DNA from: Candidatus Omnitrophota bacterium
GTDB lineage: Bacteria > Omnitrophota > Gorgyraeia > JACQQV01
Reading direction: 5' to 3'
DNA length: 37,846 nucleotides
Assembly (NCBI GenBank): GCA_016206785.1
Contig: JACQQV010000034.1
Coordinates: 1 to 37,846, forward strand
The translations under genes were made by a program, and so were the position numbers. The notes under the pieces are model-generated. The model did not search any database. It saw only the letters and a program-made list of their open reading frames with translations, and was not told the DNA's origin. Position 1 is the stretch's first letter. Each line of letters opens with the position of its first letter. Positions 7,712-14,178 of this stretch are shown one piece after another.

Positions 7712-7740
7712 ATTATACTAAAGAAAGACAAAAGTGTCAA
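7712..7740 (-). promoter_or_regulatory. Perfect consensus sigma70 promoter of the reductase/EPS operon
   Basis: TTGACA (7735-7740), 17 nt, TATAAT (7712-7717) on the minus strand: all twelve hexamer bases match. Transcription would begin near 7705, leaving about 30 nt of leader with GGAGG before GTG 7674. It sits in the 76-nt gap after fabF. Confidence 0.8.
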
Positions 7741-7750
7741 CGGTTTTTGC

Positions 7751-8986
7751 CTAAACCCGCTTAAAGACGAGGGTGGCGTTGTGGCCACCGAAGCCGAAGG
7801 AGTTGGAAAGGGCCACGTCCACCTTGGCCCTGCGCGCAGCATTGGGAACGTAGTCAAGGTCGCATTCAGGATCTTGGTTTTCGTAATTGATCGTGGGATG
7901 AATGATCCCCTCCTGAATCGTGAGCGCGCAGACTACCGCCTCCACACCTCCCGCAGCGCCCAAGAGATGACCGGTCATGGATTTCGTGGAGGAGATCGGA
8001 ATTTTTTTGGCATCCTCTCCAAAGACCTGTTTGATGGCGACCGTCTCCATCTTGTCATTGAGAGGGGTGGAGGTCCCATGGGCATTGATATAGTGGACCT
8101 CGGAGGGAGAAATCTTGGCGCGCTCCAGGGCTTGACGCATCGCGTTCGCAGCCCCCATCCCGTCTTGAGGGGGGGCGGTCATGTGATAGGCATCTCCTGT
8201 CATGCCGTAGCCGACGATCTCGCAATAGATGTGGGCTCCCCGTTTCCTGGCACGCTCATATTCTTCAAGAATGAGAATTCCGCATCCCTCCCCCATGACG
8301 AACCCATCCCGATCCCGCTCGAAGGGACGGGATGCCCTCGGAGGATCATCGTTTCGCAGAGAGAGCGCTTTTAAGGCGCAGAATCCGCCGATGCCCATCG
8401 GGGTAATACAACTTTCTGTACCGCCCGCCACCATGGCATCGGCATCTCCCCTTTGAATGATCTGAAATGCATCCCCCACCGCGTGGCTCCCAGAGGCGCA
8501 GGCGGTCGCCACACACGAATTGGGACCCTTGAGCCCAAGGCTAATCGATACCTGTCCAGGGGCCATATTGACAATCAGCATCGGGATAAGAAACGGAGAG
8601 ATCTTGCCTGGGCCTTTTTCAAGAAGGATCTTATGCTGCTCTTCAATAACATGGAGGCTTCCGATACCGGAGCCCAGAAGAACTCCAAAGCGGTAGGCAT
8701 CCTCTTTGGAAAGGTCGACCCCGGAATCTTGAATCGCCATCTTGGTGGCACAGACTGCAAATTGAACAAAGAGCTCCATCCGCCTCTGGTCTTTTGCGGA
8801 AATAAATGGGTTAGGATCGAACCTTTTTACCTCTCCGGCAATGCGAGACTCATAGGCCGACGCATCAAAAGAGGTGATGCCTCCTATGCCACTTTTCCCT
8901 TCTACGAGCGACTTCCAGAAGTCTTGGACTGTATTCCCTACAGGAGTAATCACGCCGACTCCTGTTGCTACAACCCGTCGTCCCAC
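7751..8986 (-). CDS. fabF: 3-oxoacyl-ACP synthase II
   Basis: A 411-residue condensing enzyme of full FabF length. The catalytic triad is visible: Cys in VATACASGSHAV, His in NAHGTSTPLND, and His in SMTGHLLGAAGG. It elongates acyl-ACP with malonyl-ACP in the cytoplasm. Start GTG 8986 follows GGAGGGG closely. It is separated from acpP by 97 nt that contain a terminator-like hairpin, so it probably receives less transcription than acpP. The next gene downstream has its own promoter, so this is the likely end of the recG-to-fabF transcript. Confidence 0.95.
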   Translation of the reverse strand: MGRRVVATGVGVITPVGNTVQDFWKSLVEGKSGIGGITSFDASAYESRIAGEVKRFDPNPFISAKDQRRMELFVQFAVCATKMAIQDSGVDLSKEDAYRFGVLLGSGIGSLHVIEEQHKILLEKGPGKISPFLIPMLIVNMAPGQVSISLGLKGPNSCVATACASGSHAVGDAFQIIQRGDADAMVAGGTESCITPMGIGGFCALKALSLRNDDPPRASRPFERDRDGFVMGEGCGILILEEYERARKRGAHIYCEIVGYGMTGDAYHMTAPPQDGMGAANAMRQALERAKISPSEVHYINAHGTSTPLNDKMETVAIKQVFGEDAKKIPISSTKSMTGHLLGAAGGVEAVVCALTIQEGIIHPTINYENQDPECDLDYVPNAARRAKVDVALSNSFGFGGHNATLVFKRV

Positions 8987-9021
8987 ATCCCCTCCGTCTG
9001 TTTTGGAAATCCCCTTTGCTG

Positions 9022-9058
9022 AAAAGGGCGCCCGCCAAATCCTTTAGCGAACGCCCTT
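9022..9058 (-). terminator. Terminator or attenuator hairpin after acpP
   Basis: On the minus strand a 12-bp stem, AAGGGCGTTCGC with GCGGGCGCCCTT (two G-U pairs), has an 11-nt loop and leads into TTTTC. It lies between acpP and fabF on the same strand. The U tract is short, so partial termination is more likely than a full stop; this would raise the acpP to fabF mRNA ratio. Confidence 0.6.
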
Positions 9059-9083
9059 CTCTTTAATTTAATGAAAAATAGGT

Positions 9084-9323
9084 TTAATTGCCGGTGGTCT
9101 TCTTCTCAATATATTTAATGGCATCCTCGACGGTGATGATCTTCTCCGCATCCTCATCAGGAATCTCTACACCAAATTCCTCCTCAAGGGCCATGACCAA
9201 TTCGACGGTGTCGAGGGAATCCGCCCCCAAATCATTGACAAAGGATGCGGTCGGCGTGACCTCTTCCGGTTTGGCACCTAACTGTTCTACGATGATCGCC
9301 TTGACCTTTTCAGCAACGGACAT
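9084..9323 (-). CDS. acpP: Acyl carrier protein
   Basis: A 79-residue acidic protein with the phosphopantetheine site in [19 protein letters not shown]; Ser of DSL is the attachment residue. It carries growing acyl chains for the Fab enzymes and for PlsX. Length and the four-helix pattern are standard. A strong ribosome site (AAAGGAGGGAAGG) precedes ATG 9323. The region upstream, where fabG would normally be, holds only a fragment of that gene with a promoter-like sequence inside it; downstream is a terminator-like hairpin. Together these would make acpP a separately transcribed, abundant message. Confidence 0.97.
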   Translation of the reverse strand: MSVAEKVKAIIVEQLGAKPEEVTPTASFVNDLGADSLDTVELVMALEEEFGVEIPDEDAEKIITVEDAIKYIEKKTTGN

Positions 9324-9367
9324 TCCTTCCCTCCTTTAATGCGCTAATCCTCACGAAGTGACTATCC

Positions 9368-9475
9368 TTAAAGAGCTTCCGCGGTGATTCCCGCATTGTT
9401 GACCAGTATATCAATCGTTCCAAATTTGTCAAGGGTTTTCTCCGCCAACTCTTTCACTTGGTCAGGCTTAGAGAT
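9368..9475 (-). pseudogene. fabG: Internal fragment of 3-oxoacyl-ACP reductase (fabG remnant)
   Basis: The gap between fabD and acpP, the usual place of fabG, still encodes a FabG-like stretch on the minus strand: ISKPDQVKELAEKT, then LDKFGTIDILVNNAGIT, then AEAL and a TAA. The DILVNNAGIT strand is the highly conserved NNAG motif of FabG and related SDR reductases. Only 35 codons are left (about residues 60-95 of a normal 245-residue FabG). The N-terminal Rossmann turn, the Ser-Tyr-Lys active site and the C-terminus are absent. The fragment is in a different frame from fabD and has no ribosome site, and its first codons overlap the last codons of fabD, as if a deletion fused the two. An assembly collapse is possible but would have to remove two separate parts of the gene. 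Confidence 0.82.
9405..9432 (-). promoter_or_regulatory. Candidate acpP promoter inside the fabG remnant
   Basis: TTGACA (9427-9432) and TATACT (9405-9410) are 16 nt apart on the minus strand; 11 of 12 hexamer bases match consensus. The start of transcription would be near 9398, about 75 nt before the acpP ATG. These bases encode part of the LDKFGTIDILV stretch of the fabG remnant. Confidence 0.5.
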
Positions 9476-10388
9476 ATAAGAGTTTAGTCTCTTCAAGGGT
9501 TTCTACATGAGAACAGGCAACTGTCGGGTCTATTTTCCGTAGGAGTCCTGTCAAGACCTTCCCCGGTCCAATTTCCACAAACTGGCGGATCCCTTTCCCG
9601 ATCAGAAACCGCATCGATTCCTCCCAGAGAACCGTTTCACTCACCTGCCTTACAAGACCTTTCCGAATCTGCGAGGGGTCTTCCTCGAAATGAGCCGTCA
9701 CATTGCTGACAAAAGGAACTTTGGGCGGCTTCAGAGGAAGATCCTGGAGAACTTTCTCAAGGGCCTCTCCTGCTTCTTTCATGAAACGGGAATGAAAAGG
9801 ACCGCTCACCTCCAAGCGGGTCACTCTTTTGGCTCCAGCCTCCTTCGAAAGGGTCATGACCCTTTCGATATCAGAGACGCGGCCTGAGACAACGATTTGG
9901 TCGGGACAGTTGAGGTTTGCCACTTCGGTTCTTGTTCTCTCACAAAGTTCCTTGACGGTTTGAAGGTTCAATCCGAAGAGGACAGCCAACGTCCCGGGTG
10001 TCTTTTTGGACGCTTCCTCCATGAAACGTCCCCTCGCTGCGACGGCGCGAAGGGCCTCCTCAAAGGAAAGAACCCCGGAAGCGTAAAGGGCCGTATATTC
10101 TCCCAAGCTGAGTCCACAGGTTGCCTGCGGCTGATACGGATTTTTCGAAGTGTGGGTCAGTGCAGCAAGCGCAGCCGCACTGGTCACAAAAATAGCAGGT
10201 TGACTATTCTGGGTAAGGGTCAGTGTCTGGAGGGGTCCTTCAAAACAGAGGGCGGTGAGTTTAAATCCGAGAAGCCTATCCGCTTTTTCGAAAATGGCTC
10301 TGGCGTCTTTGGAGTGCTCGTAGAGCTCCTTCCCCATTCCTACGAATTGGGCTCCTTGGCCGGGAAAGAGGTAGGCGCAGACTACCAT
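9468..10388 (-). CDS. fabD: Malonyl-CoA:ACP transacylase
   Basis: A 306-residue protein of normal length opening with AYLFPGQGAQFVGMGKEL. The nucleophile Ser is in CGLSLGEYTAL and the catalytic His in SGPFHSRFM; the FVEIGPGKVLTGLL block is also present. It loads malonate on ACP for FabH and FabF. ATG 10388 overlaps fabH by 7 nt. Its last codons (TKLLYL) overlap the start of the fabG remnant in another frame, so the natural C-terminus may have been replaced by a few residues at the deletion joint. Confidence 0.95.
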   Translation of the reverse strand: MVVCAYLFPGQGAQFVGMGKELYEHSKDARAIFEKADRLLGFKLTALCFEGPLQTLTLTQNSQPAIFVTSAAALAALTHTSKNPYQPQATCGLSLGEYTALYASGVLSFEEALRAVAARGRFMEEASKKTPGTLAVLFGLNLQTVKELCERTRTEVANLNCPDQIVVSGRVSDIERVMTLSKEAGAKRVTRLEVSGPFHSRFMKEAGEALEKVLQDLPLKPPKVPFVSNVTAHFEEDPSQIRKGLVRQVSETVLWEESMRFLIGKGIRQFVEIGPGKVLTGLLRKIDPTVACSHVETLEETKLLYL

Positions 10389-11386
10389 CGAACAAGACAG
10401 GAGCCCCAGACAAGTCCTCCCCCCACGGCGACGAGGACCACGAGGTCGCCCCTCTTCACCCTTCCCTCTTCCACCGCTTCACAGAGGGCGGTCACCGTCG
10501 AGGCGCTCGACATGTTACCATAACGGTTCAAATTCAAATAAATCTTTGAAAGGGGATACCCTAACCGCTCGGCCATCGCTTCAATAATGCGCACGTTGGC
10601 TTGATGGGGAATAAGACAAGTGATTTGATCCATCGTGAAACCGTTTTCCCGGACTATCCTTTCCACCGATTCTGTCATCGCCCTTACAGCCAATTTGAAG
10701 ACCTCACCCCCATTCATTCTCATATAATGAAGCCCTTCCCGAATCGTCTTTTCGCTGGCCGGAAAACGTGCTCCCCCTCCTGGAATCATCAGAAGTTCTC
10801 CATAACCCCCGTCGGATCCAAGGTAGGTGGAAAGAATCCCTCCTTCTGAGACAGGGGCCATCACCGCTGCGCCTGCCCCGTCTCCAAAAAGGACGCAGGT
10901 ATTCCGGTCCTTCCAGTCGACAATGGTGGAAAGGGTCTCGGCGCCGACGACGAGGGCGTTCTTGTAGGTCCCTGCTGCAATAAACTGCTTGGCGATAGTC
11001 AAGGCATGGATAAATCCTGAGCACGCTGCGGAGACATCAAAACAGGCGGCCCGCTTTGCGCCCAATTTTTCCTGGATAAGACAACTGGTGGCGGGAAAAG
11101 GCATATCGGGGGTAATGGTAGCGACGACGATGAGATCCACCTCTTCTGGACGAAGACCCGCTCGGGCAATGGCCGCTTCCGAGGCCCGCGCCCCCAGATC
11201 ACTGGTGACCATTCCGTTGGAGACGACCCGTCGCTCCTTAATGCCTGTACGGGTGGCGATCCACTCATCCGAGGTATCGACCATCCTTTCAAGGTCGTGA
11301 TTGGTGAGAACCTTCTCAGGAAGATATTTTCCTAATCCGATAAAACCGACGGGGAGGAGTCCTTTCTTATCTTTGGATTCAAACAT
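10382..11386 (-). CDS. fabH: 3-oxoacyl-ACP synthase III
   Basis: A 334-residue KASIII. Catalytic Cys is in DVSAACSGFIHAL, His in IPHQANVRII and Asn in YGNMSSAS; the order and spacing are normal. It starts fatty-acid synthesis by condensing an acyl-CoA primer with malonyl-ACP. It overlaps plsX upstream by 8 nt and fabD downstream by 7 nt, the usual plsX-fabH-fabD order. About a dozen residues precede the conserved PVGFIGLGKYLPEK opening. Confidence 0.96.
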   Translation of the reverse strand: MFESKDKKGLLPVGFIGLGKYLPEKVLTNHDLERMVDTSDEWIATRTGIKERRVVSNGMVTSDLGARASEAAIARAGLRPEEVDLIVVATITPDMPFPATSCLIQEKLGAKRAACFDVSAACSGFIHALTIAKQFIAAGTYKNALVVGAETLSTIVDWKDRNTCVLFGDGAGAAVMAPVSEGGILSTYLGSDGGYGELLMIPGGGARFPASEKTIREGLHYMRMNGGEVFKLAVRAMTESVERIVRENGFTMDQITCLIPHQANVRIIEAMAERLGYPLSKIYLNLNRYGNMSSASTVTALCEAVEEGRVKRGDLVVLVAVGGGLVWGSCLVRW

Positions 11387-12383
11387 AGGTTCCCTTCTTT
11401 CCTAAGGTGGCCTGAATTTTTTCATTCAGTTGAGAACTGACGAACTCCCCCGCGACCCGGATCGCATTTTTAATCGCTTTTGCAGAAGAAGCCCCGTGAC
11501 AGATGATGCAGGCCCCGTTCACCCCCAAAAGGGGCGCTCCTCCGAATTCAGTATAATCCAATCGTTTTTTAAGGCGTGAGAGGGTCGGTTTAATGAGGAG
11601 TGAGCCCATTTTACTCAAAAAACTTGACATGAGTTCCCGACGGAGAAGAATATTGGTCGATTCCGCGAGGGATTCTGTGACCTTGAGCACAACATTTCCC
11701 ACAAACCCGTCACAGACGACCACATCGATTTTTCCGGAGAAGATGTCCCTTCCCTCAATATTCCCGACAAAGTTCAGACGGCTTTCCTCGATCAGTTTGT
11801 GGGTTTCCTTCATGAAATCGGGTCCCTTGGACTCTTCCTCCCCAATATTCAGAAGACCGACGCGAGGCTCTTTCTTGTGGAGGATGAGTGACGCATAAGT
11901 GGATCCCATCACGGCATACTGGAGGAGGTGCTCCGGCTTGGCATCGATATTGGCGCCGATATCGATGATGACCGAATGTCCATTCAGGGTGGGATAGGCG
12001 ATGGCAATCCCAGGCCGCTCGATCCCCTCCAATAGACCAAGGGTCAGCGTCGTTGCGACGACGGCCGCCCCGGTGTGCCCAGCACTCACGACCGCGTCCG
12101 CTTCTTTCTTTTTGACAAGTTCCGCGGCCACGACAATGGAAGAGTCCCGTTTTTTCCGAACCGTGACCGCCGCAGGTTCCGCCATATCGACTACTTCCGA
12201 GGCGGGCCGAATCGTGACACAAGAAGGGACCGGTTTAAGTTTCGCGAGTTCCTTTTCCAAAAGGTCTTGCCGGCCCACCAGGATCACCTCGATGCCATAG
12301 GCTCTCGCCGCGTTTACCGCTCCTTCAACAACGACACGAGGGGCATGGTCTCCCCCCATTCCATCTACAGCGACTCTCGCCAT
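11379..12383 (-). CDS. plsX: Phosphate acyltransferase
   Basis: A 334-residue PlsX. It begins MARVAVDGMGGDHAP, the family hallmark, and keeps AGHTGAAVVATTLTLG, the GIERPGIA strand and the late LLGVNGACIICHGAS motif. It makes acyl-phosphate from acyl-ACP for membrane phospholipid synthesis, acting at the cytoplasmic membrane surface. It follows rpmF by a single base (TGA-G-ATG) and overlaps fabH, so it is translationally coupled to both. The rpmF-plsX-fabH order is conserved in many bacteria. Confidence 0.96.
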   Translation of the reverse strand: MARVAVDGMGGDHAPRVVVEGAVNAARAYGIEVILVGRQDLLEKELAKLKPVPSCVTIRPASEVVDMAEPAAVTVRKKRDSSIVVAAELVKKKEADAVVSAGHTGAAVVATTLTLGLLEGIERPGIAIAYPTLNGHSVIIDIGANIDAKPEHLLQYAVMGSTYASLILHKKEPRVGLLNIGEEESKGPDFMKETHKLIEESRLNFVGNIEGRDIFSGKIDVVVCDGFVGNVVLKVTESLAESTNILLRRELMSSFLSKMGSLLIKPTLSRLKKRLDYTEFGGAPLLGVNGACIICHGASSAKAIKNAIRVAGEFVSSQLNEKIQATLGKKGTYV

Positions 12384-12384
12384 C

Positions 12385-12594
12385 TCAGGCCTTCACCTCT
12401 TTCTCCTTCTTTGCCCCTTCCCCCATCGCCTTGACCTGTTTTCCAGCATAATAACCACAGGAAACACAGAGGCGGTGGGGCCTCTTCAGGGCCCCACACT
12501 GCGGACAAGGAACGAGGGTGATCGCTTTCAACCGATCGTGGGTACGCCGTTTCGCCTGCCGCTGTCGTGAATGTCGTCTTTTGGGTAATGCCAT
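12385..12594 (-). CDS. rpmF: 50S ribosomal protein L32
   Basis: A 69-residue basic protein beginning MALPKRRHSRQRQAKRRTHD. The zinc ribbon CPQC...CVSC is complete, so this is the Zn-binding form. The acidic/lysine tail (EGAKKEKEVKA) is slightly longer than usual. TAAGGAGG stands 5 nt ahead of ATG 12594. A palindromic repeat separates it from DUF177, which normally sits directly upstream; both lie in the same transcript by orientation. Confidence 0.96.
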   Translation of the reverse strand: MALPKRRHSRQRQAKRRTHDRLKAITLVPCPQCGALKRPHRLCVSCGYYAGKQVKAMGEGAKKEKEVKA

Positions 12595-12619
12595 TTTGCC
12601 TCCTTAAATCTAGAAATTA

Positions 12620-12715
12620 AAAAGTCAAAACGCAAAATTTAAAAGTACAATTCAAAATTAAAAACTTTTGAATTTTGAATTTCAATTTTGCCTTTTTCGT
12701 TTTACGTTTTGACTT
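12620..12715. repeat. AT-rich imperfect palindromic repeat between DUF177 and rpmF
   Basis: Outer arms AAGTCAAAACG (12622-12632) and CGTTTTGACTT (12705-12715) are exact reverse complements. Inside, CAAAATT/AATTTTG and TTCAAAATT/TTTTGAATTTTGAA continue the pairing around a centre near 12665. The run of A/T stands out sharply from the surrounding genes. It has the look of a short non-autonomous palindromic element. Its right arm lies inside the DUF177 gene and supplies the final codons and stop. Confidence 0.8.
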
Positions 12716-13121
12716 CGTTGGAGCAGCTACATGTTGCTTCATTGAGGTTCTGCCCACACGCCCCGCAGACCCCTTTGCATCCTTCCTGACAAAGAGGTTT
12801 CATCGGGTACTCCAAGAGAATTTCTTGGCGGATATCATCCGTCAGATCGATGACCTTGGCCTTCTCGATAGGATAGGTCAGTTCGACCTCTTTGACAAGG
12901 GGAGACTCATAAAAGGCAAGGCAACGACCACATTGGAGTCGCATGACGTAAGAGAGCGACAGATGAACAAACAGATCCCCTCCCTCCCGGTAAAGTTGAT
13001 AAGAGATCTCAAAAGGGGAGAGGACCTGAACATCTTCTGTATCGAGATCATAAGGAATGGCACTCAGCGATTCCTTCGCCGAAAGCCCCCCCTCCGGGAT
13101 TTGATTGGGATACACTTTCAT
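12702..13121 (-). CDS. YceD/DUF177 family protein, C-terminus altered
   Basis: A 139-residue protein. The central CGRC pair (LQCGRCLAFYESPL) and the later CKGVCGACGQNLN and CSC cysteines are typical of DUF177 proteins, which are linked to 23S rRNA maturation and almost always sit beside rpmF. It is probably cytoplasmic and may bind zinc. The family normally continues after the CSC motif with a short Asp-Pro-Arg-containing tail; here the sequence ends NEVKT and a TAA that come from the arm of the palindromic repeat. The N-terminal domain and cysteines are intact, so the protein may still work. It follows coaD by 6 nt. Confidence 0.85.
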   Translation of the reverse strand: MKVYPNQIPEGGLSAKESLSAIPYDLDTEDVQVLSPFEISYQLYREGGDLFVHLSLSYVMRLQCGRCLAFYESPLVKEVELTYPIEKAKVIDLTDDIRQEILLEYPMKPLCQEGCKGVCGACGQNLNEATCSCSNEVKT

Positions 13122-13127
13122 ACGGAC

Positions 13128-13616
13128 TTACTTTCGACGAAGCTTCTCCTTCAAACGCCTCTCTACGAAGGGAGGAACAAAATCGGAAACCCTCGCCCCC
13201 AATGCTGCCGCCTCTTTAATGAGACGGGATGAAAGATAGGCATAATTTTCAGAGGGCATGAGAAAGATCGTCTCAACCCGTCGATCCAACTTCCGGTTCG
13301 TGAGAGCCATCTGAAATTCATACTCAAAATCTGAGATCATCCGGAGCCCCCGGATTACCACCTTCGCTTTCTTTCGCCGTACATAATCCACGACCAGCCC
13401 GTCAAAGGGTTCCACCTTCACCCTTTTCATCGAACGGGTCGCCTGTTGCATCATCCCCAACCGTTCCGAAAGGGTAAAAAGAGGTTTTTTCCCAATGTTC
13501 TTCGCGATGGCGACCGTCACCCCATCAAAAATGCTGAGCGCCCGTTTGATGAGGTCGAGATGACCATAGGTGACAGGATCAAAACTTCCCGGATAGACCG
13601 CGTAAGCGTCGTTCAC
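13128..13616 (-). CDS. coaD: Phosphopantetheine adenylyltransferase
   Basis: A 162-residue nucleotidyltransferase of normal size. The start YPGSFDPVTYGHLDLI contains the T-x-G-H signature that binds ATP, and YLSSRLIKEAAALG matches the ISS-type phosphate loop. It makes dephospho-CoA, the fourth step of CoA synthesis, and so also feeds 4'-phosphopantetheine to ACP. Start is GTG 13616, overlapping the rsmD stop as GTGA. The rsmD-coaD pair is common in bacteria. Confidence 0.96.
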   Translation of the reverse strand: MNDAYAVYPGSFDPVTYGHLDLIKRALSIFDGVTVAIAKNIGKKPLFTLSERLGMMQQATRSMKRVKVEPFDGLVVDYVRRKKAKVVIRGLRMISDFEYEFQMALTNRKLDRRVETIFLMPSENYAYLSSRLIKEAAALGARVSDFVPPFVERRLKEKLRRK

Positions 13617-14176
13617 GATGAGTCATGCTTCCTCTGGTAGAAAGAAAGGGTGGTCTCTCCATACCGCTTTTGCCGGAAAAGGGAAAGAGCCCCGACCGCA
13701 ACCGGTAGGTTCTCCTTTTTGGAGTGGCGGATCACCAAAATCGCATCGGGCGTTAGTATATCATACTTGTCCACCTGACGCAAGCACTTTGTTGTAACCC
13801 CTTTCAAATAAGGTGGATCCATAAATATGATATCAAAATTCTTCTTTTGTCTATAAAGTTTTCCAAGAACCTTTAAGGCATTTTCCTGAAGACAGATAAC
13901 CGGAGAGGCGCCCCGGAGTTTTTTGAGATTCTCCTTTAACAGTCTCATACAGAGAGGGTCCCATTCCACACAGGTCACCTCCTGCGCCCCCCGGGAAAGG
14001 GCCTCGAGGCCGAGTGTGCCGCTTCCTGAGAAAAGGTCGAGTACCCGGCTTTCCTCTAAGTGGGCCCCCAGCATGTCGAAGAGGGATTTCTTCACCCGCT
14101 CCTGCGTGGGACGAGAGAGGGTTGGATGGGGGTGTTTGAGTGAAAGGCCTTTCCAGACTCCTCCAAGAATTTTCAT
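13613..14176 (-). CDS. rsmD: 16S rRNA (guanine966-N2)-methyltransferase
   Basis: A 187-residue Rossmann methyltransferase. It has GGVWKGLSLKHP at the start, the SAM motif VLDLFSGSGTLGLEALSRGA, and the catalytic DPPY (FMDPPYLKG). The early SRPTQERVKKSLFDML segment is specific for RsmD. It methylates 16S rRNA in the small subunit. ATG 14176 lies 2 nt after the recG stop; the 3' end overlaps coaD by 4 nt. Confidence 0.95.
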   Translation of the reverse strand: MKILGGVWKGLSLKHPHPTLSRPTQERVKKSLFDMLGAHLEESRVLDLFSGSGTLGLEALSRGAQEVTCVEWDPLCMRLLKENLKKLRGASPVICLQENALKVLGKLYRQKKNFDIIFMDPPYLKGVTTKCLRQVDKYDILTPDAILVIRHSKKENLPVAVGALSLFRQKRYGETTLSFYQRKHDSS

Positions 14177-14178
14177 CG

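Noticed and set aside
8453-9022. Plus-strand open frame opposite fabF
   Set aside because: Antisense shadow of an intact condensing enzyme with no ribosome site or recognisable domain.
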